From contig JAWKHX010000004.1 in the NCBI GenBank assembly GCA_041394605.1, positions 496,001 to 560,000 of the forward strand: a DNA stretch of 64,000 nucleotides, read 5' to 3'. Of the stretch, positions 20,004 to 29,135 are shown in pieces. The stretch's first letter is position 1. The number at the start of each line of letters is the position of its first letter. The notes beneath the pieces are model-generated. The model did no database searches. It saw only the letters and a list, made by a program, of their open reading frames with translations, and had not been told where the DNA came from. Made by a program: the position numbers and the translations under genes. Origin of the DNA: UBA668 sp041394605. GTDB taxonomy: Bacteria > Actinomycetota > Acidimicrobiia > Acidimicrobiales > Ilumatobacteraceae.

Positions 20004-20969
20004 TCAGGAACTTGTCGCGGCCTTGACCGGCCTTTTCCGTGGTCGGGCCGCGACAAGTCCGTGGGCGGCGAGGGTGGCGAGGACGTAGTCGGGTTGGTCG
20101 ATGACGTGGAGGGTGCTGAACTCGACGACTCGCTGACCGGCAAGGGTGAGCGCGTTGCGGCGGCGGATCTCGCGGGCGCGGTCACGATCGGAGACGTGGC
20201 CGAGCCGGCCGGAGACCTCGATGACCAGGTCCTGTCCCGGGAATCGGAAGTCGACCCGGGCGACGGTGCTGCCGTCGCGGCGGAAGACGACCTGGCAGTC
20301 GGGGCGGGGCAGGCCGTTCCTGCGCAGCAGCCGCAGGAACCGACGCTCCAGGTACGACTCGCCCCCGCTGTCGAGCAGCAGTTCACGCAGGAGGATGGTG
20401 TTCCTCGTCCCGCGCCCGTCCAACCGGCTCAGCGCGTTGCTCAATCGGGGGAGGGCCGTCCGGCGGGCGAGGACTGCGGCGTCGATCACCCTCTCCAGCT
20501 CTGTTGCCGTCGGTCGGCTGGCAGCGAAGTCCACGATCGCCCGTGCCGCTGTGACCGTGCGAACGCCTCGATGCCGCGTGATGTCGTCGTCCGACCAGCG
20601 CAGGGTCGTCCGCAGCGTCATCCAGTTCGGGATCGACCGCCGTGCCCGCGGCACGAGGAAGATCACGTTGGTGGGCGTCGAGGCGTCGACCCCCAACCAT
20701 GCCAGCGCGCTGCCACCGTCCAGCGCGCCCCGCCTGCCGAGCCAGGCAGCGCCGGCCCGGACCTTCATCTCGAACGTCAGCGGCGTCGCTGCGTGCCGGT
20801 AGTGGCCGGGTACGACCGGCACCCACAGGCCGAGGTCGCGCACGTCATCCCACTGGGCGGGGGAGACTCTTGCGGCTGCCAGATCCTTGTCGCGGAGGAG
20901 GTGGTGCCACTTGGCCGCCCGCTCGATGAGTTGCAGTTCCGTTCGTGCCTTCACATCCCACTGATGCAC
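20004..20969 (-). CDS. AbiEi-antitoxin-like/DUF559 (Vsr-like) endonuclease-domain protein
   Basis: 321 residues. The N-terminal ~170 residues resemble the AbiEi-antitoxin-type region often fused to DUF559 in actinobacteria (LWVPVVPGHYRHA, TRHRGVRTVTAARAIVDFA). The C-terminal domain (about 200-300) is Vsr/DUF559-like: ESYLERRFLRLLRRNGLP (Glu204/Glu208), VARVDFRFPGQDLVIEVSG (Asp240, Glu251) and a final VVEFS strand, giving a D...E metal site as in the PD-(D/E)xK superfamily. The last 18 residues are encoded by a palindromic repeat, and another copy lies 42 bases upstream of the start. DNA cleavage or repair is inferred from the fold only; no separate toxin gene is adjacent. Confidence 0.75.
   Translation of the reverse strand: MHQWDVKARTELQLIERAAKWHHLLRDKDLAAARVSPAQWDDVRDLGLWVPVVPGHYRHAATPLTFEMKVRAGAAWLGRRGALDGGSALAWLGVDASTPTNVIFLVPRARRSIPNWMTLRTTLRWSDDDITRHRGVRTVTAARAIVDFAASRPTATELERVIDAAVLARRTALPRLSNALSRLDGRGTRNTILLRELLLDSGGESYLERRFLRLLRRNGLPRPDCQVVFRRDGSTVARVDFRFPGQDLVIEVSGRLGHVSDRDRAREIRRRNALTLAGQRVVEFSTLHVIDQPDYVLATLAAHGLVAARPRKRPVKAATSS
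20009..20058. repeat. palindromic repeat family A, copy 2 (inside the nuclease gene's 3' end)
   Basis: Same element as copy 1 with a 13-bp stem and a few loop changes (CCTTTTCC in place of CCGTTTTCG). It starts 3 bases from the nuclease stop codon at 20004-20006, so on the minus strand it encodes the last ~17 residues of that protein (GLVAARPRKRPVKAATSS). Confidence 0.85.
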
Positions 20970-21010
20970 AACGGCTCCACGCGATTCGGCAAGACCCGTG
21001 AAACTCGTCG

Positions 21011-21061
21011 AACTTGTCGCGGCCGTGACCGAGAGTTTTCGAGGTCGGACCGCGACAAGTT
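21011..21061. repeat. palindromic repeat family A, copy 3
   Basis: A diverged copy with 12-bp arms AACTTGTCGCGG and CCGCGACAAGTT and loop GTTTTCG, upstream of the nuclease gene. With copies 1 and 2 it brackets that gene. It also sits directly downstream of the giant exported protein gene ending at 21067. Confidence 0.8.
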
Positions 21062-21066
21062 CGGGG

Positions 21067-24000
21067 TCAGGTGGGCAGGTGGTACACGTACAGGCCCTGG
21101 GTGGGGTTCTGCCCAGCGGGGAGCAGGTTGGTTGCGTTGGAGAGCAGCACGACCCACTGCCCGTCGCCGCTGAGCCGGCCGAACCCGACCTGGATGTTGG
21201 GGAACGTGGGGATCATGCCGTTCCACGTGCGGTTCACGGTGGTGCAGCCCGCCTGGTCGCATGCCATCGGCGAGGCCGGATCGGCGGTGTGCACCAACTG
21301 CACGGTCGCGTCGTCGCTGAGATCGCCGGCCCCCGTGGCGATGCCACCGGAACCGTCTGCTGATCGTGTGGACCACGTGCCGGTGGCCAGCGGGGCCAGC
21401 ACCGTGGCGCAGCCCTGGAGGCGGCAGGAGGCGGACACGTTGGTGCCCGTGTCGTCGAGCGCGACGTTGACGAGGATGGCGCCCGACGGGCCGGCCCATG
21501 CGCCCCTGTCGATGCCGCGCCGCACGTAGCACACGCTGTCGTGGCCCACCCCGCCGCCCTGGCGGCAGGCCCAGGCGATGACCTGACCGTCGCCACTCAG
21601 GGCCGGCGGCGTCATGTAGTACGACGGGCTGGCGACCACCAGCCCCAGAGCGTCCACGCGCTCCACTGCGCCGGCTCCGTGCTCGACCACATAGAGATCC
21701 GGGGTGGTCAGGTCGTCGCCCACCATCATCGGCGAGCCGGTGAGCAGCAGGATCACGGAGCCGTCGTCGGAGATCTGTGGAGCAGCGCCGTATGGGAAGA
21801 CGGCGTCAGGCATGTCCGCCTCGAACGTCGCCGTCTCCGTCACCAGGTCGTAGCGGTAGAGGTCGAGGGTGAAGTCGGTGTCGGTCGGTGCGAGCGCAAA
21901 CGGGGTGGTCACCGCCACCTTCGTGCCGTCGCCGGACAGGGTCCCGTGCAGCAGCCCCTTCAGCGCCGGGTGGGCCACCAGAGCCGGCGCGCTGGTGTCC
22001 ACTGTGTAGAAGTTGCGGTCTTTGCGCCAGTCGGTCGCCTGGTTGTCGTAGCCGACGAAGCCGATGCGCGAGCCGTCATCGCTGATGCTGACGTCGCTGA
22101 CGGTCAGCCCGCCGAGGTCGGCGAGCAGCGTCAGGGCCCCGTCAGGAGGCGGCTCGTACAGCGGGCCGGTGAAGTAGCCATAGACGTCCGTGACGAGATG
22201 GCTGGTCATCGACGGGGAGAGGGTGACGTCGGCGTCCACCACTCGCCCGACTGCCGCGGCGGCGACGACAGTGCCCGGGGCACCCACCGAGAGAGCCACT
22301 ACCGGCGTCACCCCGTCGGCGCCCACGCTGACCGTCCCGGCCGCCGGCGGCTTCACCGACACATTGTTGATGAGGGCGGCGATCGCGTCGGTGGGGACCC
22401 CACTGGTGTCGAGCGCAACGTGTCGGATGTCGCCGGCCGGCACGGGGGATCCGCCGTTGAGCCGGGTGTCCAACGCTCGGGCCGGCGCCAGCGACACGAA
22501 CATCCCCGAGGGATCGGCCGGGCCCGTGTCGCCCGAGAAGTAGCCGACCACGGAGACCTGGAAGTGGGTCGCCGTGCTGCTGAAGATGCGAGCGACGCCG
22601 TTGGCGGCACCGTCGATCCTCACGATGACGGCGTTGGTGGCGCTGCGCCCGGCCTGCACGTTGATGTTCGACACGGTGATGGCCGACGTCCCGCCGGGTA
22701 CCACCGACACCCAGCCGTAGTTGGTGGGCGTGTCGGCGGTGACTTCGAGCATCACGGCGGTGGCGTTGTCGGGCACGGCCAGCAGTGGGTCACCCGTCGG
22801 GGCCATGCCGCGGAAGGTGATGTCGGTGAAGGAGTTGGCGGCCACGCCTGTGCCGTCGCACCCTGCCAGGCCGAGGCAGGTCCGCGTGTCGACGACGGGC
22901 TCCGTGCTCGGCCAGGTGACCAGCCGGCCGGCGTTGTGCTGGGACTGGACGAACACGCCGACCAGGTCGACGATGACGTGCCCGCCGGCCGACAGGTAGA
23001 TGTCGTACGCACTCTCCAGCGGCACGACCATCAGGTTCGCCCTGGTTTCTCCCGCTTCGGACACGTTCAGCACCGACACGGCGCCTGGGAACGACCAGCC
23101 GTGAGGGTAGAACGCGGCCCAGCCCGGTGCCGTTGCCTTGACGACAGCGATGTTGAACACATAGGCGACCGTGCCGGGCTCGGGCGAGTTGGGCCGTGGG
23201 ATCGACAGGGTGGTGTCCGGGGGGAGCGCGCCCGCTTCGTACATGCCGATCGGCCCCATCGGGGCACCGCGCGTGTCGAGCACACGAGTGGGCGTGAGCG
23301 GTTTGAACACCGCCGGCTCCACCGGACGCGGGATGCCTGCCAGTTGCAGATAGCCCCAGCCGGACTGGTTCGACTTCGGTGGGCCCGTGGTGGCGGAGTA
23401 CACCGGCCGGTGCTGGCTGGTGTTGTCGCGCAGGTAGCGCAACAGGTGGTTCGGGGTCGGGAAGTCGAAGGCCGAGGCGGCAACTGCGGCATAGCCGACG
23501 GCGAACGCGGTGGCGGCCTCCGATCCGATCCATCCGTTCGTCGAGCAACCCGTGCCGTAGCCGGCAGCAAGGCTGTCCAGGCAGCCGCCGGAGATGAAAT
23601 CGGGCTTGGCCCGCCCGTCGTTGGTCGGGCCCTGGCTCGGCAGGGGCAACCACTCCGAGCCCAGTTCCGCCGCCACCGTGACCTCCAGCGGGTTCTTGGA
23701 GTCGGCGAACGGCACGGCGACGGAACCGGCGACGGTGGAGTACTCGAGCCAGCCGTTCTGCACCATCAACTCGATGATGTCGCCAGTGGGTGACGCGGAC
23801 GTGCGTGTGGTCCGGTACACCCACAGGCTGACGAACCCGTCGTGGTTGGTGTCGTACACCGGCCCCAACGAGGGGTCGGAGTTGCACAGCCAGCGGAAGT
23901 CGTTGGCTTCCAGTGGTTGCGCGCCGGCAAGGGCCTGATTGGCGTTCCCGATCAGCTTCTTCGTCGACGAGTTCCCTCGGGTGGCGATGTTCAGATCCGT

Positions 24001-25167
24001 GATGTACAGGTCGTAATCGGTCTTCGACGCGCCCCAGTCGCTCCATCGCAAGCCCATCAGCGCACCGCAGTAGGCGCCGAGGGACTCGTCGGTGCCGGAG
24101 AAGTTCAGCCAGCGGTCGTAGTCGGGGTCGTTCCACACCCCTCGCCAGTACGCGCCGACGTAGATGTACTCGTCCGTGGGCCACTTGGCGGCGTCACCGG
24201 CCGAGTTGAACCACATCATGCCCTTGGTGCTGGCGTAGTCGACGATCCAGTCGGCCGGCCCGGTGCCGTCGCCCGGACCGTCGAACGGCACCGTGCTCGG
24301 GAACTCCAGGATCGTCACCCCGTTGGCCGCGAACCAGTCGATGGCGGGAACGAAGTCGGTCACCGAGCCCAACTCGGCGAGGTAGAAGTCCACCCCCGGC
24401 GCCATGTCGGCGATGCCCTCGGCGAGCGCGTTGCCGCCCCGCGCGCCGGGCGTGCCGAAGGGGCAGGGCTGCCCGTTGTCGATGCAGGTGCGGTGGTCCG
24501 TGGGGATGGGCGGCAGTTCGCCGGCGGCGATCTCCTGATCCAGCAACGTCGCGTCGAACGTGTCGACCATGCCGATCTTCACGCCCTGGCCGATGAACCC
24601 CCTGGTCTTCCACTCCACCACGGTGTCGGCGATCGACGACTTGATGGGCCCCATGCCGGATGGCGGCGGGATGATCTCCTGCCGCGGCGTGTGCAACTGC
24701 ACGGGTTCGCGCACCTCACCCGTTCCGAGGGTCCGGGCGAGCGCCGCCGCACGATCGGCGCGCACCTCGATGAGGGCGACCCCGTCGATGGCCTGCACCA
24801 CGGTCGCGCCCATGGCGGCCGCCTCGTCTGCGGTGGGAAGCCTGCCACCGACGAACTCGAGGCGCAGCATGTCGCCCCCCGCCGCCGCGATCCTGTCCGC
24901 CGTCCCCTCGGTGAGCGGGCCATGCCGCGACGGCTGCACCGCCGGCGCCGCACCACCTTCGCCGATGTCCACCGCAGCGACGGCAGGCCGGGCGATGGTC
25001 TCGGCGAGGAACGGATCGACAGCGGCAGGCGACCCCTCCTGCCCGCCGCCGGTGGAGGTGGCGGAGGGGGATGCCGCGGTGGCTGCTGCCGTGAGCACGG
25101 CCGGCATCTGGGCCGTCAGCGAGGCGGCGAGCAGCATGGCGGCGATGGCGGAGCGGGACCGCCTCAC
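21067..25167 (-). CDS. giant exported subtilase-fold protein lacking the catalytic triad, with propeller C-terminus
   Basis: 1,366 residues from GTG 25167, which overlaps the upstream stop (GTGA) and gives a clean signal peptide. Residues ~190-590 follow the S8 subtilase order, but key residues are changed. VDTFDA (201-206) keeps Asp; the His motif reads ARGGNALAEG (242-251); the oxyanion AAGN reads NSAGD (321-325); GTSMATP reads GSEAATA (548-554), with Glu at the nucleophile. Three modules of the LDTR...VDVxGYF type (~610-1010) follow. The end is a TolB/PD40-like beta-propeller with repeats such as LSGDG and ISDDG. It is probably a non-enzymatic surface or binding protein. Confidence 0.8.
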   Translation of the reverse strand: MRRSRSAIAAMLLAASLTAQMPAVLTAAATAASPSATSTGGGQEGSPAAVDPFLAETIARPAVAAVDIGEGGAAPAVQPSRHGPLTEGTADRIAAAGGDMLRLEFVGGRLPTADEAAAMGATVVQAIDGVALIEVRADRAAALARTLGTGEVREPVQLHTPRQEIIPPPSGMGPIKSSIADTVVEWKTRGFIGQGVKIGMVDTFDATLLDQEIAAGELPPIPTDHRTCIDNGQPCPFGTPGARGGNALAEGIADMAPGVDFYLAELGSVTDFVPAIDWFAANGVTILEFPSTVPFDGPGDGTGPADWIVDYASTKGMMWFNSAGDAAKWPTDEYIYVGAYWRGVWNDPDYDRWLNFSGTDESLGAYCGALMGLRWSDWGASKTDYDLYITDLNIATRGNSSTKKLIGNANQALAGAQPLEANDFRWLCNSDPSLGPVYDTNHDGFVSLWVYRTTRTSASPTGDIIELMVQNGWLEYSTVAGSVAVPFADSKNPLEVTVAAELGSEWLPLPSQGPTNDGRAKPDFISGGCLDSLAAGYGTGCSTNGWIGSEAATAFAVGYAAVAASAFDFPTPNHLLRYLRDNTSQHRPVYSATTGPPKSNQSGWGYLQLAGIPRPVEPAVFKPLTPTRVLDTRGAPMGPIGMYEAGALPPDTTLSIPRPNSPEPGTVAYVFNIAVVKATAPGWAAFYPHGWSFPGAVSVLNVSEAGETRANLMVVPLESAYDIYLSAGGHVIVDLVGVFVQSQHNAGRLVTWPSTEPVVDTRTCLGLAGCDGTGVAANSFTDITFRGMAPTGDPLLAVPDNATAVMLEVTADTPTNYGWVSVVPGGTSAITVSNINVQAGRSATNAVIVRIDGAANGVARIFSSTATHFQVSVVGYFSGDTGPADPSGMFVSLAPARALDTRLNGGSPVPAGDIRHVALDTSGVPTDAIAALINNVSVKPPAAGTVSVGADGVTPVVALSVGAPGTVVAAAAVGRVVDADVTLSPSMTSHLVTDVYGYFTGPLYEPPPDGALTLLADLGGLTVSDVSISDDGSRIGFVGYDNQATDWRKDRNFYTVDTSAPALVAHPALKGLLHGTLSGDGTKVAVTTPFALAPTDTDFTLDLYRYDLVTETATFEADMPDAVFPYGAAPQISDDGSVILLLTGSPMMVGDDLTTPDLYVVEHGAGAVERVDALGLVVASPSYYMTPPALSGDGQVIAWACRQGGGVGHDSVCYVRRGIDRGAWAGPSGAILVNVALDDTGTNVSASCRLQGCATVLAPLATGTWSTRSADGSGGIATGAGDLSDDATVQLVHTADPASPMACDQAGCTTVNRTWNGMIPTFPNIQVGFGRLSGDGQWVVLLSNATNLLPAGQNPTQGLYVYHLPT

Positions 25168-28100
25168 GCCGCCCACCGGTCCTGGAGGAGGAGCACCGTC
25201 CCCGGGCTCTGGCCGACCATCACCGGGGATGACGTGAGCACCGCGATGAACCTTCCGTTGGGCGAGGAACTGAAGAGGGTGCCGGGTGCGGGGTAAGTGC
25301 CCCACTCGGTGCGATAGGCGATGGCGCCCGGGCCGGCGGGCAGCGGCACCGCGTACGGGTACGACTTGCCGCCGAAGAAGACCTCGCTACCATCCGGTGT
25401 GATCCTCAACTGGCTCGGCCAGCCCGGGTACAGGTATCCGGCCGGATCCGTGAACGGCAGCGCCTGCTTCGTGGCTGCGGCCATCTCGACCACCCACGCA
25501 CCGGTGAAGTAGTTGGACCCCGAGATGGTGACCGCGAACGCGGTGCTGCCGTCGTCGTCGAGGTCGAAGTCCGCCACCCGATCGGTGAGGTCGTAGGTCA
25601 GCGTGGTCATCGAGTCCACGTTCAGCACGTGGAGTTGGCTGCCACCGTCTTCCCAGCCGACGTGGTGGCCGTCGCGGGTGAGCTTCGCCTGGCCGCTGAC
25701 GGTGGGAAGGAACGTGTACGTGTCCGCGATCCGGTCGTAGAGGTAGAAGTTGTACGAATTCGGCACCGTGTCCGCGACGTCGTGGGACGTCTTGGTGCGG
25801 ACGAGCAGCCGGTTGAGCGAGGCGTCCGCCTTGAAGTCGTCCGTCGCGGGTGCCGGCCCGATGAGCGTCGGCACACCGGTCGACGTGTCGACCTCGAGCA
25901 GGGCGAAGTCGTCCAGGCCGGGGTCGTAGGCATGGACGAGCACGGTCGACCCGTCGCTGCTCAGCCCGATCAGCCGCGGCGAATACGTCTCGAACAAGGT
26001 GACCACGTCGTTGGTGGACCGACGCCAGATGGCCAGCACGTCCTGCCCGGGCGGGGTCGTGCTCTTGGTGATGGTGGCGATTACTGCTCCGTCGTCCGAG
26101 ATGAGCATCTGGGAGCAGCAGTTGTAGGTGGTCAGCCCGGTGATCGGCACCTCGACGGTGGCCCCCGCTGGAGCGCGGGTGGTGGCACTCGGCCGGAAGT
26201 AGCCCCACACATCGCTGATCACATGGGTGGTCATCGAGTTGCGGATCGTGTAGGTGGCGTCGTCGGCGCGCGTCACCGTGGCAGCGGCGATGTTGAGGCC
26301 CGCCGCGCCGGCGCTGAGGTTGCGGAACGCCGGCGGCGTGGGTTGGGCGACATCGGCAACCTGCAACTCGCCCGCCGCGCCGGTGAGCACGGCGGCGTTG
26401 TTCATCAGGATCGCCGCGGCGTCCGCCGGCACGCCTGCGGGGGCAGCGTCAACGGTGGTGACGGTGTCGGGCGCCAGTGCCGGCGACCCCTGCGGCACCC
26501 GCGAGTCCAGCGTGCGGTAGGGCGTGAGCGGCACGAACGTGCCCGACGGGTCGCCGGCGCCGCCGGCCCCGGTGAACCAGCCGAGCAGGTCCACCTGGAA
26601 GTGGGCGGGCACGCTGGCGAAGATGTTGGCCTTCCCTGCCGCGCCCCCGTCCAGCCGCACCATCGCCAGCGCGGTGGCGTTGCGCTGCGAGTCGTAGTTG
26701 AGGTTGGAGGTGGCGCCCACCGTGCTGTCGCCGGGCACCACCGACAGCCACCCGGCACCTTGCGGGGTGTCGATCGTGACGGAGATGAAGGCGGCGCTGG
26801 CATTGGCCGGCACGTCCATCCAGCCACCGTTGGGGTCGTCGAACGCGCCGATGTCCACCGCCGTCCATGTCTTGGCGACGATCGGGTCGCCCGTGCAGGC
26901 GGGGATGCCGAGGCAGGTGCGCGTGTCGGCGATGCGCGTGGGCGTCGTCGGCTGGAACAGGCCGCGGCCCGTGTTGCTCGGGACGAAGAAGCCGAGCACA
27001 TCGACGATGAGGTCGGTCTCCACCGAGGAGAAGATGTCCACTCCGCCGTCGCCGATGGGGATGACCACCATGTTCGACCTCACCTGCCCGGACACCTCCA
27101 CGTTCACCGCGGAGGTGAGGCCGGGCACGCCCCACCCGGTGGGATAGATGGACAGATAGCCCTTCGCCGACGCCTTGACCATCCCCACGTTCAAGACGAC
27201 AGCCGTGCCTCCGACATTCTTGAGGTGGATGGTCTCGTTGGCCTTGACCCGCTGGACGAGGTTGGTGCCGACCGGCCCGATCGGCGCACCGCGGGTGTCC
27301 AACGCGCGCCACGGGCTGATGATCTGCAGTGTCGACGCCGGGTAGGAGGTGGGTGGCGGGCTGGGAATCGAGGCGAACCAGGTGTCCAGCGATGTGCGTT
27401 CGGGGTGTTCTCGGCCGGCATTCAGCCCCTGGTCGCGGACGTAGCGGGTGATCTGCAGCGGCGTGACCGCGCCGGTGACCGGCGACGTGAGCGCGGCAAT
27501 CCCCACCGCAACGGCTGTTGCCGCGTCGGAGCCGGCGAAGCCTTCGTTGGAGCAGGAGTCGTCACCCAGGCCACCATCGACGGACGTGGCGATGCAACCC
27601 TTCGCCACCAGTTCCGGCTTCAGCCGGCCGTCGTTGGTCGGCCCCCAGCCGCTTCGCGGATAGCCGATGTCGAGGTTGCCGTCGGTGCCGACCGTGAGCA
27701 TCCCCGTGCTCCGCGAGTCGGCGAAGGGGTGGCTGACGCTGTACTTGCCGTCGGTGTAGCGCTCCATCCAGCCGTAGTACGTGCCCAGTTCGATGATGTC
27801 GCCGGTGGGGCTGTTGGTGGTGCGCGTGGTCCGCTGCACCCACAGCGACACGTAGCCATCGCCGTTGGTGTCGTACACCGGGCCGTTGGCAGCGTTGTGG
27901 TTGCACAGCGACACGCCGGTGCCCTCCAACGGTTCGGCGCCGGCGAGCGACTGGTTGTTGGCCGACAGCGTGGTGCGGGTGCCGTAGGTGCCGTTGTTGG
28001 CCCGGTAGTCGCTGATCAGCAGGTCGTAGTCCGTGAGCGGCCCGCCCCAGTCGCTCCACCGCAGGCCCAGCAGGTACCCGCAGTAGATGGTCATCGACTC

Positions 28101-29072
28101 GTCGTTGCCGTACCAGTTCAACAGCCGGTCGTTGTCCGGGTCGTTCCACGTGCCCCGCCAGTAGACACCGCCCAAACCGGGGCTCATCTCACCGGCGGTG
28201 TTGAACCAGGCGATGCCCTTGCTGACCGCGTAGTCGATGATCGCGGCGGCGAGGCCGGTGCCGTCGCCCGGCCCGTCGTAGGGCCAGATGATCGGGTTGA
28301 GCAGGATGTTGACGCCGTTGGCAGCGAACCAGTCGATGGCGTTGAGGTAGTCCAGCTTGTAGCCGATCTCGGCCAGGTAGAAGTCCGTGTCCGGCGCGAG
28401 GTCCGCGACGATCTCGGTGAGCGAGTTGCCGTAGGTGGCGCCCGGGGTGCCGAACGGGCAGGAGGCGCCGGCGGAGATGCATGTGCGGTGCCCGGTGGGA
28501 ATGGGGGGCAGTTCGAACGTGGCGATCTCCTTGTCCAGCACCGTCTCGTCGAACAGACCGAGGATGCCCACCTTGCTGCCGGCCCCCGTGTACCCGGCGT
28601 CGTGCCACGCCTGCGCCATCGCCTGGTGCTGGCCGGTCGTGTTGCCGCGCTCGATTCGCAGGGTCGGGTCCAGGTGCTCGTCGGTGACGGGCGTCGCCGC
28701 GCGGACGGACGTGACGCCGGAGGACGCCGCCAGCGTGCCGAGCCGATCGTTGGCGACCCGGGCCAGCACCAGGCCGTCGAGGCCGCTGACGCGTTCCGCC
28801 CCGATGGCCGAGAGGTCGTCGGTGATCGCTGCGGCGTCGCCGGTGACCTCCACCAACGTGGTGCCCGAGGGGTCCGGCACGAGCGCTGCATCGAGGCGCC
28901 CGGTTCGCGGCGTGGGGATCGGGTCGGCGTCGTCGATGCTGCCGAAGCCGGTTGGCACGAACAGGCGCTCGGTGCCTCCTGGCGGTGTGGCCGCCGCGAT
29001 CCGCGGCACCGCAAGCGTGCCGAGTACGAGTGGCAACGACAGCGCCGCCACCAGTGTCCGCCGAGTCGTCAT
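25164..29072 (-). CDS. giant exported subtilase-fold protein lacking the catalytic triad (paralogue)
   Basis: 1,302 residues. The N-terminal signal peptide is MTTRRTLVAALSLPLVLGT. The same layout as its downstream neighbour is seen. The subtilase-like region is ~160-540, where the Asp, His, Asn and Ser motifs are GILGLFDET (169-177), GATYGNSLTE (211-220), NTAGE (291-295) and GSDAATAVAVG (514-524). All four catalytic positions are therefore altered. GPTNDGRLKPE before the Ser motif is a retained subtilase feature. Three LDTR/IADTR/LDSR modules and a propeller-like C-terminus follow. It is the first gene of a two-gene operon, overlapping the next by 4 bases. ATG 29072 lacks a Shine-Dalgarno and appears leaderless. 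Confidence 0.8.
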   Translation of the reverse strand: MTTRRTLVAALSLPLVLGTLAVPRIAAATPPGGTERLFVPTGFGSIDDADPIPTPRTGRLDAALVPDPSGTTLVEVTGDAAAITDDLSAIGAERVSGLDGLVLARVANDRLGTLAASSGVTSVRAATPVTDEHLDPTLRIERGNTTGQHQAMAQAWHDAGYTGAGSKVGILGLFDETVLDKEIATFELPPIPTGHRTCISAGASCPFGTPGATYGNSLTEIVADLAPDTDFYLAEIGYKLDYLNAIDWFAANGVNILLNPIIWPYDGPGDGTGLAAAIIDYAVSKGIAWFNTAGEMSPGLGGVYWRGTWNDPDNDRLLNWYGNDESMTIYCGYLLGLRWSDWGGPLTDYDLLISDYRANNGTYGTRTTLSANNQSLAGAEPLEGTGVSLCNHNAANGPVYDTNGDGYVSLWVQRTTRTTNSPTGDIIELGTYYGWMERYTDGKYSVSHPFADSRSTGMLTVGTDGNLDIGYPRSGWGPTNDGRLKPELVAKGCIATSVDGGLGDDSCSNEGFAGSDAATAVAVGIAALTSPVTGAVTPLQITRYVRDQGLNAGREHPERTSLDTWFASIPSPPPTSYPASTLQIISPWRALDTRGAPIGPVGTNLVQRVKANETIHLKNVGGTAVVLNVGMVKASAKGYLSIYPTGWGVPGLTSAVNVEVSGQVRSNMVVIPIGDGGVDIFSSVETDLIVDVLGFFVPSNTGRGLFQPTTPTRIADTRTCLGIPACTGDPIVAKTWTAVDIGAFDDPNGGWMDVPANASAAFISVTIDTPQGAGWLSVVPGDSTVGATSNLNYDSQRNATALAMVRLDGGAAGKANIFASVPAHFQVDLLGWFTGAGGAGDPSGTFVPLTPYRTLDSRVPQGSPALAPDTVTTVDAAPAGVPADAAAILMNNAAVLTGAAGELQVADVAQPTPPAFRNLSAGAAGLNIAAATVTRADDATYTIRNSMTTHVISDVWGYFRPSATTRAPAGATVEVPITGLTTYNCCSQMLISDDGAVIATITKSTTPPGQDVLAIWRRSTNDVVTLFETYSPRLIGLSSDGSTVLVHAYDPGLDDFALLEVDTSTGVPTLIGPAPATDDFKADASLNRLLVRTKTSHDVADTVPNSYNFYLYDRIADTYTFLPTVSGQAKLTRDGHHVGWEDGGSQLHVLNVDSMTTLTYDLTDRVADFDLDDDGSTAFAVTISGSNYFTGAWVVEMAAATKQALPFTDPAGYLYPGWPSQLRITPDGSEVFFGGKSYPYAVPLPAGPGAIAYRTEWGTYPAPGTLFSSSPNGRFIAVLTSSPVMVGQSPGTVLLLQDRWAA

Positions 29073-29080
29073 GGGGGGAC

Positions 29081-29086
29081 CATATA
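29081..29086 (-). promoter_or_regulatory. probable -10 element of a leaderless promoter
   Basis: TATATG on the minus strand, 8 bases before ATG 29072. A transcription start 6-8 bases downstream would coincide with the start codon, which agrees with the lack of a ribosome binding site. No convincing -35 was found. Confidence 0.4.
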
Positions 29087-29135
29087 CCGAGCGGTCGCTT
29101 GGTGCCACCGTCCGGTCAGGCGCCGTCGCCGGGCG

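Noticed and set aside
20004..20969. A complete AbiE toxin-antitoxin system
   Set aside because: Only the AbiEi-like/DUF559 protein is present; no AbiEii nucleotidyltransferase gene lies on either side.
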